Shown piece after piece: positions 33,589 to 43,187 of a DNA stretch of 64,000 bases (positions within the stretch are counted from its first letter, which is position 1; every line of letters begins with the position of its first letter). The position numbers and the translations under genes were made by a program. The notes beneath the pieces were generated by a model. It was not told the DNA's origin and made no database searches. It was given only the letters and a program-made list of their open reading frames with translations. Source of the stretch: Streptacidiphilus jeojiensis (GTDB lineage: Bacteria; Actinomycetota; Actinomycetes; Streptomycetales; Streptomycetaceae); contig NZ_JBEUKS010000005.1 in the NCBI RefSeq assembly GCF_042510965.1, forward strand, positions 248,001 through 312,000, in the 5' to 3' direction.

Positions 33589-33775
33589 CGACGTCGGGGA
33601 GACGGCGAGGAGACGGCGAGGAGAGGACGGCCCGCCGATGCGGCCGACAGGGGCGACTCCCCCTCGCAGCTGCGACGGGGTCCCGGCGGGGCAGGCCGAT
33701 GCTGGCTACGGTGAAGGAGACACCGCAGGCGGACACCTGCCCCCACCCCACCGCACCACGTGAGGACCGACCCCC

Positions 33776-34195
33776 ATGAGCCTGAGCATCCGCAACCAGA
33801 TCCCCGGCACCGTCACCTCGATCACCGCCGGGGAGGTCATGGCCACGGTGCGGACCCGGCTGACCGGCGGTCAGGACATCACCGCGGCCATCACCCTGGA
33901 GGCCGTCAAGGAGCTGGGGCTCGCCGAGGGCACCGCGGTGCGCGCCATGGTCAAGTCCACCGAGGTCTCACTGGCCACCGGACCGGTCCAGGGGCTGAGC
34001 ATCCGCAACCGGATCCCCGGCACCGTCACCGACGTCGCCACCGGCGGCGCGATGGCCACCGTCAAGATCACCGTCGACGGCGGCGAGCTCACCGCGGCGA
34101 TCACCAAGGACGCGGTCGCCGACCTCGGCCTGGCGGCCGGCAGCCGGGTCACCGCGCTGATCAAGTCCACCGAGGTCTCACTGGCCACGGTCTGA
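33776..34195 (+). CDS. Molybdate-binding protein with two Mop/TOBE domains (molbindin)
   Basis: 139 aa made of two Mop repeats: SLSIRNQIPGTVTSI...AMVKSTEVSLAT (residues 1-69) and LSIRNRIPGTVTDV...ALIKSTEVSLAT (70-138). The two halves are clearly homologous. Molbindins bind molybdate/tungstate at subunit interfaces and buffer molybdenum in the cytosol. No molybdenum enzyme is encoded nearby. Confidence 0.92.
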   Translation: MSLSIRNQIPGTVTSITAGEVMATVRTRLTGGQDITAAITLEAVKELGLAEGTAVRAMVKSTEVSLATGPVQGLSIRNRIPGTVTDVATGGAMATVKITVDGGELTAAITKDAVADLGLAAGSRVTALIKSTEVSLATV

Positions 34196-34351
34196 CAGTT
34201 CAGCGGGAACGCATTCGGCGGGGACGCATGGGAACGGGCACGCGCCATGCCTCCGGGTCTCCCCGACGGCTGACGCGTGCCCACCCCGGCGCGACTCCCC
34301 AAGCCACGCCGGTCCGGACCCTTCACTGCACGGTGCCGGAGCCGGAGCCCG

Positions 34352-36109
34352 TCAGCTGGGCAGGGTCCAGGTCTGGTTGGCCGCCGCGGTGCAGGTCCAG
34401 ATCTGCAGCGGGGTGCCGTTGGCGGAGCTGGGGCCGGTGGCGTCCAGGCACTTGCCGGACTGGGGGTTGACCAGTGAGCCGCTGGCCCCGGCGGTCCAGG
34501 TCTGCGATCCGGTGCCGTTGCAGTCGTACAGGTCCACCTTGGTGCCGTTGGCGGTGCCTGCGGAGGTGACGTCCAGGCACTTGCCCAGGGCCTGCAGCGA
34601 TCCGTCGGACTCGACCGTCCAGGTCTGCGCGGCGGTGCCGTTGCAGTCGTAGAGGTCGATCGCGGTGCCGTTGGCGGTGCCGGCCGCGGTGACGTCCACG
34701 CACTTGCCGCCGTAGCCGGTGATCTGCCCGCTGGGGGCGGCCGGGGGTGCGGTGGTGGGCGGCGTGGTGGTACTGCCGGTGGGGACCACGTCGGGGTTGT
34801 CGGCGTTGGTGAGCGTCTGCCAGGCGACGAACAGGGCGTTGGTGCCCTGCGGGCGCATCTGCTCGGTGAGCGTCTGGGTGTTGGTCATCGCGATGCCCTC
34901 GCGGTTGTGCAGGGCGTTGAAGCCGACCTCGGTGACCGGGCCCAGGCCCTTGTTGACGCTGCCGCCGCACAGCCAGCTGGGCACGGCCGCGCCGAGTTCG
35001 TACTTCGACTGGAAGCCCAGGGCCTGCTGGAGCCTGGGGCCGACCTCGGGGTAGAGGTCCTGACCCTGGATCAGGGCGGTCTCGGCGACACTGGAGATCG
35101 AGGCGATGCCGTAACCGGTGTGGGTGAAGTCGCGGCAGGTCTCCTGGGTCAGTCCGTCGACGAAGGTCGACTGGCCCTGCCAGTAGGAGATGATCTGCGC
35201 ACTGGTGGTGAGGTTCTGACTGGGCACCGTCTTGGGCAGGGCCCCGTCGGTGGACAGGTAGATGTAGGCCGGGACCCGGACCAGGAACTTGTTGACGGCC
35301 TTGGTGTAGTCGGCGGTGTCGTTGAGGTAGATGGAGATGCCGACCGCGGCCTGCATCATCACCAGTTCCCAGTTGCCGTTGCTGTTGGAGCCGTTGATGA
35401 CCTCGGGCAGGTAGACGTTCTTCAGCATGGTGCCGAAGCGCGCCTGATTGGCCCAGCCGCCGGTGTAGGTGTAGCGGATGATCTCGGCGGCCTGCGGCCA
35501 CATCGAGCCGGCCCAGCCGGTCTGCAGCGGGGCGTTGCTGTTGGTGTGCTCGGTGATGGTGGCCGACCAGGCGTCCATCAGCTTGATGGACTCCTGCGCG
35601 TAGGCCGCGTTGCCGGTGATGTACCAGGCCAGCGCATCGGTGTAGGCGGCGATGGCGTCCTGACGCTCGTCGGTGCAGCCGTAGTTGGGGTTGGAGACCG
35701 GGCCGCACTCGACATTGGCGCGCGGCGCGGGCACCCGGCTCAGCGAGGCGTAGGAGCTCGCCATCATCTGCGCGTAGGCGTCCTTCCAGGGCTCCGCACC
35801 GGCCTGCACCTGGGTCTTGACGTAGGCGAGCTGGGGCAGGCTGACGCCGACGCCGGGGTGGACGAAGGAGGTCGGCGCGGGGGCGACGGCCGGGGTGACC
35901 GCGGCGGCGTTCAGGCCGGCGGCGGGGGTGGTGGCCGCCAGGCTGGACGGGACGGTGAGTACACCGGCCAGCACCGCGATCAGCAGGCCGGTCAGCCCGG
36001 CGGCCCAGGCCGTCCTGCGCCGCCGGTGCGCCGGCGATCGCGGGGACTCGGGGGACGAACTCACGGGGGACGAACTCACGGGGGACGAACGCATGGGGAA
36101 CGAACGCAT
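34352..36109 (-). CDS. Secreted alginate-lyase-like protein with ricin-B lectin domain
   Basis: 585 aa. The N-terminus has a tandem-repeat-derived MRSFPMRSSPVSSSPVSSSP, then a basic stretch and hydrophobic signal (LTGLLIAVLAGVLTVPSSLAA). Residues ~80-430 form the alpha-barrel alginate lyase domain (VHPGVGVSLPQLAYVKTQVQAGAEPWKDAY, NWELVMMQAAVGISIYLND, CRDFTHTGYGIASISSVAETALIQGQDLY). A Thr-Pro linker then leads to a three-repeat ricin-type lectin (GKCVDVT, GKCLDVT, GKCLDAT, each with QTWT). It probably degrades an extracellular uronan-type polysaccharide; substrate unproven. Confidence 0.85.
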   Translation of the reverse strand: MRSFPMRSSPVSSSPVSSSPESPRSPAHRRRRTAWAAGLTGLLIAVLAGVLTVPSSLAATTPAAGLNAAAVTPAVAPAPTSFVHPGVGVSLPQLAYVKTQVQAGAEPWKDAYAQMMASSYASLSRVPAPRANVECGPVSNPNYGCTDERQDAIAAYTDALAWYITGNAAYAQESIKLMDAWSATITEHTNSNAPLQTGWAGSMWPQAAEIIRYTYTGGWANQARFGTMLKNVYLPEVINGSNSNGNWELVMMQAAVGISIYLNDTADYTKAVNKFLVRVPAYIYLSTDGALPKTVPSQNLTTSAQIISYWQGQSTFVDGLTQETCRDFTHTGYGIASISSVAETALIQGQDLYPEVGPRLQQALGFQSKYELGAAVPSWLCGGSVNKGLGPVTEVGFNALHNREGIAMTNTQTLTEQMRPQGTNALFVAWQTLTNADNPDVVPTGSTTTPPTTAPPAAPSGQITGYGGKCVDVTAAGTANGTAIDLYDCNGTAAQTWTVESDGSLQALGKCLDVTSAGTANGTKVDLYDCNGTGSQTWTAGASGSLVNPQSGKCLDATGPSSANGTPLQIWTCTAAANQTWTLPS

Positions 36110-36160
36110 GGGATGCCTTCCTGTGGGGGCGGAACCGATCCCGGGTTCAAGGATGTGAAC

Positions 36161-36177
36161 TCATGTCATTGACATGA
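36161..36177 (-). promoter_or_regulatory. Palindromic operator upstream of the alginate-lyase-like gene
   Basis: Perfect inverted repeat TCATGTCA-T-TGACATGA, 52 bases upstream of the start codon on the minus strand. The symmetric 8-bp arms and 1-bp centre suit a dimeric GntR- or TetR-type repressor. Confidence 0.5.
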
Positions 36178-36333
36178 ACTTGCAGGGGTAGGTCAGGAAG
36201 ATAGGTCTGAACCAATCCCGCGTCAAGTCCCGTTCGATCGACCGTCAACTCATCTGCGGCGGAAGGAATCTGCGGCCGTCGTCGCGGCAGCGCCCGGACC
36301 TGCACCGATCGGCGCAGGCGGCAGGGACCGGGG

Positions 36334-37107
<774 letters not shown>

Positions 37108-37196
37108 ACTGCTGGGCTCCAGGGTCCGTGCGGGAGTCGGTGTCGCGAGGCGGATCGGTGCCGCGTAGCGGATCGGTGGCTCGGTACGGGTCGGTG

Positions 37197-37781
37197 TCAC
37201 GGTGCGGATCGGGCCGGGGGTCGGGCGTCAACGGTATCGGGCAACCGGCTTCCCGGGGCAGGGCGCAGCAGTTCGGCCAGGTCGTCGAGGCGGGCCACGG
37301 CGACGACCGGGGCCGAGGCCGCCAGCAGGCACAGCAGCAGCGCCGCGGCCGGGACCCGCCACGGCGCGGTGTCCGGTCCGGGATCCAGTGCCGCGACCAG
37401 CCCGAGGGCCAGCAGCAGCAGGTTCCTGACGATGTGTCGGACCGCCACCGGTGCCTGCGAGGCGCCGAAGCAGTTGCACGGGGCCGCGGTTCCCTGACGC
37501 AGCGTCAAGGAGAGCACCCCGGTGAACCCGCCCAGCAGCAGCACGGCCAGGGCCGGTCCGATCCGGCCCGCCCCGGGCAGCGCCCACAACGACGCGGCGA
37601 CGCACTCCAGCAGCAGCACGACGGCGGCCGTCACCGAAGCGGCCCGCCCGCGCAACCCCAGCAGCGGGTCCAGCGAGCGGACGAAGGCCGACCGGGCCCG
37701 GTGGCTGCGCAGCTTCGAGGCTGCGGACGTCGCGAATACCCCGGCCAGCACCAGGTCGCAGCAGAGCACCAGGTAACGCAC
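37197..37781 (-). CDS. MauE-like membrane protein (DoxX/methylamine-utilization type)
   Basis: 194 aa from a GTG at 37781, one base after the stop of the TlpA-like gene. Four hydrophobic segments and the family motif APCNCFGAS (C-x-C-F-G). MauE works with MauD in disulfide formation of methylamine dehydrogenase beta subunit; homologues act as membrane quinone-linked redox proteins. There is no methylamine dehydrogenase here, so the client is probably the small Cys peptide upstream. That link is inference. Confidence 0.82.
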   Translation of the reverse strand: MRYLVLCCDLVLAGVFATSAASKLRSHRARSAFVRSLDPLLGLRGRAASVTAAVVLLLECVAASLWALPGAGRIGPALAVLLLGGFTGVLSLTLRQGTAAPCNCFGASQAPVAVRHIVRNLLLLALGLVAALDPGPDTAPWRVPAAALLLCLLAASAPVVAVARLDDLAELLRPAPGSRLPDTVDARPPARSAP

Positions 37782-37782
37782 G

Positions 37783-38325
37783 TCAGTGCCGGACCAGTTC
37801 GGGAAGGTCGTCGACACCGTGCCCGGCGACCGCGACCCGGCCCCGGTCGAGCAGGTAGAAGCAGGGGTACGACTCCGCCGCGAAGGCCGTCGCCAGCGCC
37901 GAGGCGTCCGCTCCGGTGACCACCCTGGCCACCTCCCGCAGACCGGCGACGAGTTGGTCCCGGTGTCCGTCGGCCGCGCCGCGACCGGTGACCACGGCGA
38001 GCACGTCGTCCCGCCCGCCCGGCATCCGACCGGCGTAGCCGGCGGCGGCGCCGACCTCGGCCAGGCAGGAGTTGCAGGTGTCCGACATCAGCACCACCAG
38101 CCGGGTTCCCTGCCGCAGCCAGTCGGCGGTGACCGGCTGCCCGTCCAGATCGGCGGCGGTCGCCGCCCCTATCCGCGCGCCCACCGGCAGCAGCCGGTCC
38201 GCTCCGGCCACCCGTTCCAGCCGCGACGCGTGCTCGCGCAGCCGCCGGATCACGGCGAAGGTCAGAAACAGGTCGAACAGGCACAGCAGGCCCACGACGG
38301 TGACACCGGTCGCCAGGTACAGCAC
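37783..38325 (-). CDS. TlpA/MauD-like thiol-disulfide protein, membrane-anchored
   Basis: 180 aa from the GTG at 38325, with AAGGAG about 9 bases upstream. N-terminal membrane anchor (LATGVTVVGLLCLFDLFLTFAVI) followed by a thioredoxin-like domain with the redox pair SDTCNSCLAE (Cys84, Cys87), cis-Pro candidate in ESYPCFYLLDRG, and a GHGVDDLPEL end. It is the MauD-like partner of the MauE-like protein encoded next. Both would act at the outer face of the membrane. Confidence 0.8.
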   Translation of the reverse strand: MLYLATGVTVVGLLCLFDLFLTFAVIRRLREHASRLERVAGADRLLPVGARIGAATAADLDGQPVTADWLRQGTRLVVLMSDTCNSCLAEVGAAAGYAGRMPGGRDDVLAVVTGRGAADGHRDQLVAGLREVARVVTGADASALATAFAAESYPCFYLLDRGRVAVAGHGVDDLPELVRH

Positions 38326-38370
38326 GCGCTCAACACTCCTTGGGGGAGGGCTCCTTGCGGGGCGGCCGGG

Positions 38371-38413
38371 GGCGCCCCCCCACCGCCGGGGTCGGCCCGG
38401 TGGCGGTGGCGCC
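38371..38413 (-). terminator. Hairpin between peptide gene and downstream redox genes
   Basis: GC-rich stem (GGCGCC plus ACCGCC pairing with GGCGGT and GGCGCC, with a 4-nt bulge) 22 bases after the peptide stop. A partial terminator here would give more peptide mRNA than maturation-gene mRNA, as in many peptide operons. Confidence 0.45.
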
Positions 38414-38434
38414 GATGGGGGGACGGGGCGCGAG

Positions 38435-38638
38435 TCAGCCGCCGCTGCAGTAACTCCGGGTCGTACAGACCACGTTGCTGCTGGTGTAGCCGGTCGTGGT
38501 GTAGACCCACTCGCAGCCGGGCTCCCCCAGCAGGTAGCTGGTGGTGCGGTAGTAGGCCACCGTGCAGGCGGCGGCCGAGGTGCTGGGCAGCAGGACGGCG
38601 AGCATCCGGTCGCCGATCGAGCGGATTCTGCTGGTCAT
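38435..38638 (-). CDS. Small four-cysteine peptide (candidate exported disulfide peptide)
   Basis: 67 aa with a strong GAGGAG 6 bases before the ATG. A basic N-terminus (MTSRIRSIGDR) and short apolar segment (MLAVLLPSTSAAA) could be a leader. The rest is rich in Tyr, Thr and Ser with Cys at 25, 42, 58 and 64, ending RSYCSGG. No known family recognised. It begins the operon with TlpA-like, MauE-like and ABC ATPase genes, and is divergent from a type I signal peptidase. Two disulfides in a secreted product are predicted. It could be a precursor peptide, a structural peptide or a signal. Confidence 0.72.
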   Translation of the reverse strand: MTSRIRSIGDRMLAVLLPSTSAAACTVAYYRTTSYLLGEPGCEWVYTTTGYTSSNVVCTTRSYCSGG

Positions 38639-38710
38639 GCGTCTCCTCAGTGCTGTCGGTGCTGGGCCGGCCGGGTCGGCGGGCGACTGCGGCTGAGCCT
38701 GCGCCCCGTC

Positions 38711-38776
38711 CGTACCGACCCGCTACCGGGTCCCTACCGGACGGCTACCGACGGCCTGACGGCTCGCTACCGGTGG
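38711..38776. promoter_or_regulatory. SARP-type 11-bp phased direct repeats
   Basis: TACCG recurs at 38713, 38724, 38735, 38746 and 38768, with a degenerate TGACG at 38757: six units at an exact 11-bp period. Heptamer direct repeats spaced 11 or 22 bp are the known recognition pattern of SARP regulators (e.g. AfsR, ActII-ORF4). The tract lies between the peptide gene (minus) and the signal peptidase gene (plus), and a SARP gene is in the same cluster. Confidence 0.75.
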
Positions 38777-38814
38777 CGTTGAGACCGCTGGTCGGGAGCC
38801 GGAGAGTGGTCCGC

Positions 38815-39330
38815 ATGCCGCACCGAACCGACGACCGCCCGGCCCCGCACCCCCTGGCGGCACACCCGGCGCCGTCGACCGTGGCCGTCCTGGCCGCTCT
38901 CGGCTGCGGCGCGGCCCTGGCCGTCGGAGCGCTGCTGGCGCTGCGCAGGCGGCTGCTGGTGGTGCGGGTCGACGGCGGAAGCATGCGCCCCGCGCTGGTG
39001 CACGGGGACCGGGTGCTGGTCTCCCGTACCCGCAGCCGCAACCGCAGCCGTACCCGCCCGAAGGTCGGCGACGTGGTGGTGTTCCGGCTGCCGGGCACGC
39101 CCGCCGACTACGGCGGGCGGCTGATCAAGAGGGTGGCCGCGGTCCCCGGCGACCGCGTCCCGGCGTCCGTCGCCGCCGCCGTCCCCCCGGCCGCGACCGA
39201 CCGGGTGCCCGACCGCAGCCTGGTGGTGATCGGCGACGACCCGGGGAGCGTGGACTCTCGCACCTGGGGCTACCTCCCCGCCCCGCTGGTGGTGGGAGTG
39301 GTGCTGCGGCGGCTGCCCCGAACCGGTTGA
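38815..39330 (+). CDS. S26-family (type I) signal peptidase
   Basis: 171 aa from the ATG at 38815. One N-terminal membrane span (STVAVLAALGCGAALAVGALLAL). Box B has the nucleophile Ser56 in GGSMRPALVHGDRV, box D has the general base Lys105 in RLIKRVAAVPGD, and box E is IGDDPGSVDSRTWG. An Arg-Ser-rich loop (RTRSRNRSRTR) is inserted before box C. It probably removes the leader of the adjacent peptide or another exported protein; the housekeeping lep genes are elsewhere by expectation. Confidence 0.85.
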   Translation: MPHRTDDRPAPHPLAAHPAPSTVAVLAALGCGAALAVGALLALRRRLLVVRVDGGSMRPALVHGDRVLVSRTRSRNRSRTRPKVGDVVVFRLPGTPADYGGRLIKRVAAVPGDRVPASVAAAVPPAATDRVPDRSLVVIGDDPGSVDSRTWGYLPAPLVVGVVLRRLPRTG

Positions 39331-39364
39331 CGGGACGGCCGGGGCCAGGAAGCCTGGATCACAA

Positions 39365-39376
39365 GAGAGCGCTCTC
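39365..39376 (+). promoter_or_regulatory. LacI-type palindrome upstream of the permease gene
   Basis: Perfect 12-bp palindrome GAGAGCGCTCTC, 68 bases before the permease GTG. The identical 12-mer occurs at 45230-45241 upstream of the ABC transporter gene of the same cluster, and a close variant occurs at 51421. Confidence 0.55.
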
Positions 39377-39443
39377 CCCACGGTGGCGCGAGCCATGACA
39401 GACCATCATCCCACCATCGGCACAGTCCCTGGAGGTCCCCGGC

Positions 39444-42368
39444 GTGTGGACGGCAGTGCGGGCGCAGCTCCGCTACCGGCGGGAGCGGACGGCCGCGACC
39501 CTGCTGGCGATCCTGCTGGCGGTGACCAGCTTCGCCCTGCTCAGCTCGGCCGCCGAGGGCGCGCAGCTGCAGGCCGTCGGCACGGTGAAGGCCAACTTCC
39601 GTCCGCTGTACGACATCCTGGTCCGGCCCGCCGGCACCGCCTCCGCGCTGGAGCAGAGCCGCGGCCTGGTGCAGACCGACCAGCTCAGCTCACTGGGCGG
39701 CGGCATCACCCTCAGCCAGTGGCAGAAGATCCTGTCGCTGCCCGGGGTGTCGGTCGCGGCGCCGGTGGCGGTCGGCGGCTATGCGATGCAGACCGGTGAG
39801 GTCTCCGTCGACCTCGGCAGGTACCTCAAGCCGGGGGTCGAGAACCAGATCCTGAAGATCGACCCGACCTGGGTCACCGACCGGGGCACCAGCCGCATCC
39901 CGGACGGTCCGATCTACCTCTACGTCACCCGGGACCCGCTGCGCGGCGACCCCAAGGACCTGGTCGACCAGATGTACGCGTTGCAGCAGCACCCGGACGG
40001 CTCGGTGAGCCGGGTCTGCGTCTACGACGGTTCGGCCGCGGGCCCGTCCGCGACCGGCGGCAGTACGGTCCAGGGCCCGGCGCTGGACCCGGCCTCCCGC
40101 AGCCGCACCGCCTGCTGGTCCGGCAACCAGGACACCACCTACCCGACCTACGTCACCGACACCCCCGCGCAGAGCCGGTCCCCGCACGTGGTCATCGGTC
40201 TGACCGTGCCGATGCTGATCGCCGGCATCGACCCGGTCCAGGAGGCCCGGCTGGACGGCCTGGACCACGCCGTGGTCGACGGACGCTACCTGGCCGAGAC
40301 CGACGGACCGTCGACCAGCACGTTCACCGACAGCGACCGCTACGACCGGACGGCCAACGGCCAGGTCTACAGCTCGCCCTCGATCCCGGTCCTGGCCTCG
40401 TCGACGCCGGACACCTCGGACCGGATCGACATCACCGTGAGCTCCCTGCAGCCGACCGTCGCCGACGCGGTGGCCGCGGGCAGCACCCTGATCTCCCGGC
40501 CCGACCTGCTCGCCCGACAGCCCGCGACCCCCTCCGGGAAGCTGACCGTGACGACCGATCAGGCCTACCGGCAGATCCTCGCCGCCATGGCCGCGCCACT
40601 GCCCAGTCTGGCGGCCCAGGCCTCCGGCTACGACCCGGTGGTCTCCGACATCTGGACCACCGGCAACACCACGCTGACGGCGCAGCGGGCCGGATCGGGA
40701 TCGGGGCTGGCCGAGCAGCCGGTCGCCGTGCCCGGGACCGCCTGGCACAGCTCCGCCTACGACCCCGGGGCCGGCTGGCTCGGCCTGCCGGTGCAGCTGG
40801 AGGACACCGCCACCCGCACCGTGGTGGACCACTCCCCCGCCGACTCCAACAGCAACCTCTACGAGCCGGGGCCGGCGACCGACGGCGTGCACCCGCGGTC
40901 CAGCACCGAGCTGCGCAGCGTCGGGGTGTTCGACCCGGGCAAGGTGGACCTCGGGCCCTCGCTCGCCCCGGCGCCGATGGACCTCTACTCCCAACCCGGC
41001 GCCGCCGGCGCCGACGCCGCCTCCCGCACCGCCCTGGGCGGTGGCACGCTCGGCCCCGACGGCGACCCGGCCGGGCCGATCGCGCAGCGCCCCACCGTGC
41101 TGACCACGCTCAGCGCGCTGACCCGGCTGCAGAAGGCCCCCTACATCAACACCGGGACCGGTCTCGGGATCGACCCCGCCGCCCCGATCAGCACGATCCG
41201 GGTGCGGGTGAGCGGCGAGGTCGGCATCGACGCGCTCTCCCGGGCCCGGGTCAGCGCCATCGCGGACAGCATCCGCAAGGCCACCGGGCTGCAGGTCGAC
41301 TTCGTCACCGGCTCCTCCGCCACCACGGTCGCCACCACCGTCCCGGCCGGCAAGTACGGCCGCCCGGCCCTCACCCTGGCCCAGCCCTGGCTGAAGCAGG
41401 GCGTGGCCGCCGTCGTGGTCACCGCCGTCAACCGCAAGAGCCTGCTGCTGGCGGTGCTGGTCCTGGTCGCCTGCGCGCTGGCGGTCGGCAACGCGTCCAG
41501 CGCCGCGGTCCGCTCCCGGGTCACCGAGCTCGGGGTCCTCGCCTGTCTGGGCTGGTCCCGGCCACGGCTGTTCCAACTGGTGTTCGCCGAGGCGGCGGCC
41601 GTGGGCGCGGCGGCCGGGGCGGGCGGCACCGGCTGCGCCTTCGCGCTGGCCCCGCTGCTGGGGGTGCACGTCAGGACCGGCTACGCGCTGCTGGCACTGC
41701 CCGCCGCGCTGCTGCTGAGCCTGCTGGCCGCGCTCTGGCCGGCCTGGCGGGCCACCAGGGCCGACCCCGGCGCCGCCGTCCGGCCCGCGGTCGCCTTCGT
41801 CCGCCGTCCCCGGCCGCGCCGCCGCATCAGCGCGCTCGCCCGCAGCAATCTGCTCCGGGCGCCCGGACGCACCCTGCTCGGGGCCGTCAGCCTGGCCCTG
41901 GGCATCGCCGCGCTCACCCTGATCGCCATGATCGACCTGGCCTTCCACAGCACCGTCTCCGGCACCCTGCTGGGCGACGCCGTGGTGCTGCAGACCCGTC
42001 CCACCGACTACCTCGCCGCCGGGGTCACCGCACTGCTCGGCGCGGTCGCCGTCGCCGACGTGCTCTATGTCAACATCCGGGAGCGCGCGGCCGAGTTCGC
42101 CCTGCTCGGGGCCACCGGCTGGAGCGAGGGCCAGCTCACCCGGCTGGCCGGCTACGAGGCCGCGGGCCTGGGCCTGATCGGCGCGGTACTCGGGGCCGGC
42201 AGCGCCCTGGGCCTCGCCGCCGTGCTTCAGCCCTCCCTGCCCCGGGCCGTCTACCTGACCGCCGCACTGGGCGCGGCGACCGCCGTGGTCCTAGCCGTCC
42301 TCGCCGCCGCCGCACCACTGCGCTCGCTGCGCGACCTGCCCACCGCCCGGCTGTTGGCCGAGGAGTGA
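39444..42368 (+). CDS. FtsX-like ABC transporter permease
   Basis: 974 aa from a GTG with GGAGG 8 bases upstream. One N-terminal span (ATLLAILLAVTSFALLSSAAEG), a very large extracellular region (roughly residues 40-660), then a bundle of spans including VVVTAVNRKSLLLAVLVLVACALAVG and the FtsX-type core, with further C-terminal helices after RISALARSNLLRAPGRTLLGAVSLALG. The pattern of two FtsX domains fits MacB/LolCDE-like mechanotransmission transporters. Probable partner is the ATPase at 36334. Confidence 0.85.
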   Translation: MWTAVRAQLRYRRERTAATLLAILLAVTSFALLSSAAEGAQLQAVGTVKANFRPLYDILVRPAGTASALEQSRGLVQTDQLSSLGGGITLSQWQKILSLPGVSVAAPVAVGGYAMQTGEVSVDLGRYLKPGVENQILKIDPTWVTDRGTSRIPDGPIYLYVTRDPLRGDPKDLVDQMYALQQHPDGSVSRVCVYDGSAAGPSATGGSTVQGPALDPASRSRTACWSGNQDTTYPTYVTDTPAQSRSPHVVIGLTVPMLIAGIDPVQEARLDGLDHAVVDGRYLAETDGPSTSTFTDSDRYDRTANGQVYSSPSIPVLASSTPDTSDRIDITVSSLQPTVADAVAAGSTLISRPDLLARQPATPSGKLTVTTDQAYRQILAAMAAPLPSLAAQASGYDPVVSDIWTTGNTTLTAQRAGSGSGLAEQPVAVPGTAWHSSAYDPGAGWLGLPVQLEDTATRTVVDHSPADSNSNLYEPGPATDGVHPRSSTELRSVGVFDPGKVDLGPSLAPAPMDLYSQPGAAGADAASRTALGGGTLGPDGDPAGPIAQRPTVLTTLSALTRLQKAPYINTGTGLGIDPAAPISTIRVRVSGEVGIDALSRARVSAIADSIRKATGLQVDFVTGSSATTVATTVPAGKYGRPALTLAQPWLKQGVAAVVVTAVNRKSLLLAVLVLVACALAVGNASSAAVRSRVTELGVLACLGWSRPRLFQLVFAEAAAVGAAAGAGGTGCAFALAPLLGVHVRTGYALLALPAALLLSLLAALWPAWRATRADPGAAVRPAVAFVRRPRPRRRISALARSNLLRAPGRTLLGAVSLALGIAALTLIAMIDLAFHSTVSGTLLGDAVVLQTRPTDYLAAGVTALLGAVAVADVLYVNIRERAAEFALLGATGWSEGQLTRLAGYEAAGLGLIGAVLGAGSALGLAAVLQPSLPRAVYLTAALGAATAVVLAVLAAAAPLRSLRDLPTARLLAEE

Positions 42369-42401
42369 CGGAACGTCACATCTGATGCGAAGCCGAGCGG
42401 T

Positions 42402-43187
42402 TCAGACACCGGCCTCGACGCCGGGGGCGGCCCCGTGCCGGATCAGATGGGCCAGCCGCTGCAGCGACTGGCCGGGGCTGATCCCGAGTTCGTCCTGCAG
42501 CAGGGTCCGACCGGCCTCGTAGCAGGCGAGCGCCGCATGGCGCTGCCCCAGCCGCAGATAGGCGTGGATGACCAGTTCCCTGGCCCGTTCCCCCAGCGGA
42601 TTGCTGTCGAGCTCGGGGCCCAGGTCCTCCAGCACCGCCCAGAAGCGTCCCCGGCGCAGGTCGTGGGCCGCCTTGTCCTCCAGGGCGATGGAGCGCAGCT
42701 GCTCCAGCCGCGCCGCGTGCAGCCGCACCTCGTCGCCCGGCACATCGGCGAACGCCGGTCCGCGCCAGTGCCGCAGCGCCTGGTCGAGCAGCTCGCAGGA
42801 TGCCTCCGCATCCCCTGCGGCGGCGAGGGCCGAGGCCCTGCGGGCCGCCCCGGTGAACTCGTCCATGTCGCAGCAGTAGCCCTCGCCGCCCAGCTGGTAC
42901 CCGGGCGGGCGGGTGACCAGCACCGCTGCCGCCGCCGCGGCGCCGGCCCCGTGCAGGGCCTTGCGCAGCGCGGAGACGTGCCCCTGCACCTTGAGCACGG
43001 CCGACCTCGGCGAGCGCTCGCCCCAGACGCCCTCGATGATGCGGTCGATCGGCACCACCGAGCCCGAGCCCAGGGCCAGCAGCGCCAGCACCGTCCTGGT
43101 CTGCGGCGCGCCGATGGCCACCGGCCTGCCGTCGACGGTCAGTTCCATCGGCCCCAGCACGGACACCCGTACCTGCGCCGCGCTCAT
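42402..43187 (-). CDS. SARP-family regulator (OmpR-type wHTH plus BTAD)
   Basis: 261 aa from the ATG at 43187, which overlaps the stop of the ABC transporter gene (ATGA). N-terminal winged-helix DNA-binding domain (VSVLGPMELTVDGRPVAIGAPQTRTVLALLALGSGSVVPIDRIIEGVWGERSP) and bacterial transcriptional activation domain (DLRRGRFWAVLEDLGPELDSNPLGERARELVIHAYLRLGQRHAALACYEAGRTLLQDELG). The size matches small SARPs that activate secondary-metabolite clusters. Candidate binding site: the 11-bp repeats at 38711-38776. Confidence 0.93.
   Translation of the reverse strand: MSAAQVRVSVLGPMELTVDGRPVAIGAPQTRTVLALLALGSGSVVPIDRIIEGVWGERSPRSAVLKVQGHVSALRKALHGAGAAAAAAVLVTRPPGYQLGGEGYCCDMDEFTGAARRASALAAAGDAEASCELLDQALRHWRGPAFADVPGDEVRLHAARLEQLRSIALEDKAAHDLRRGRFWAVLEDLGPELDSNPLGERARELVIHAYLRLGQRHAALACYEAGRTLLQDELGISPGQSLQRLAHLIRHGAAPGVEAGV

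Noticed and set aside
37197..38325. Methylamine dehydrogenase locus
   Set aside because: MauE- and MauD-like genes are present but no MADH large or small subunit, MauG or amicyanin gene is nearby.
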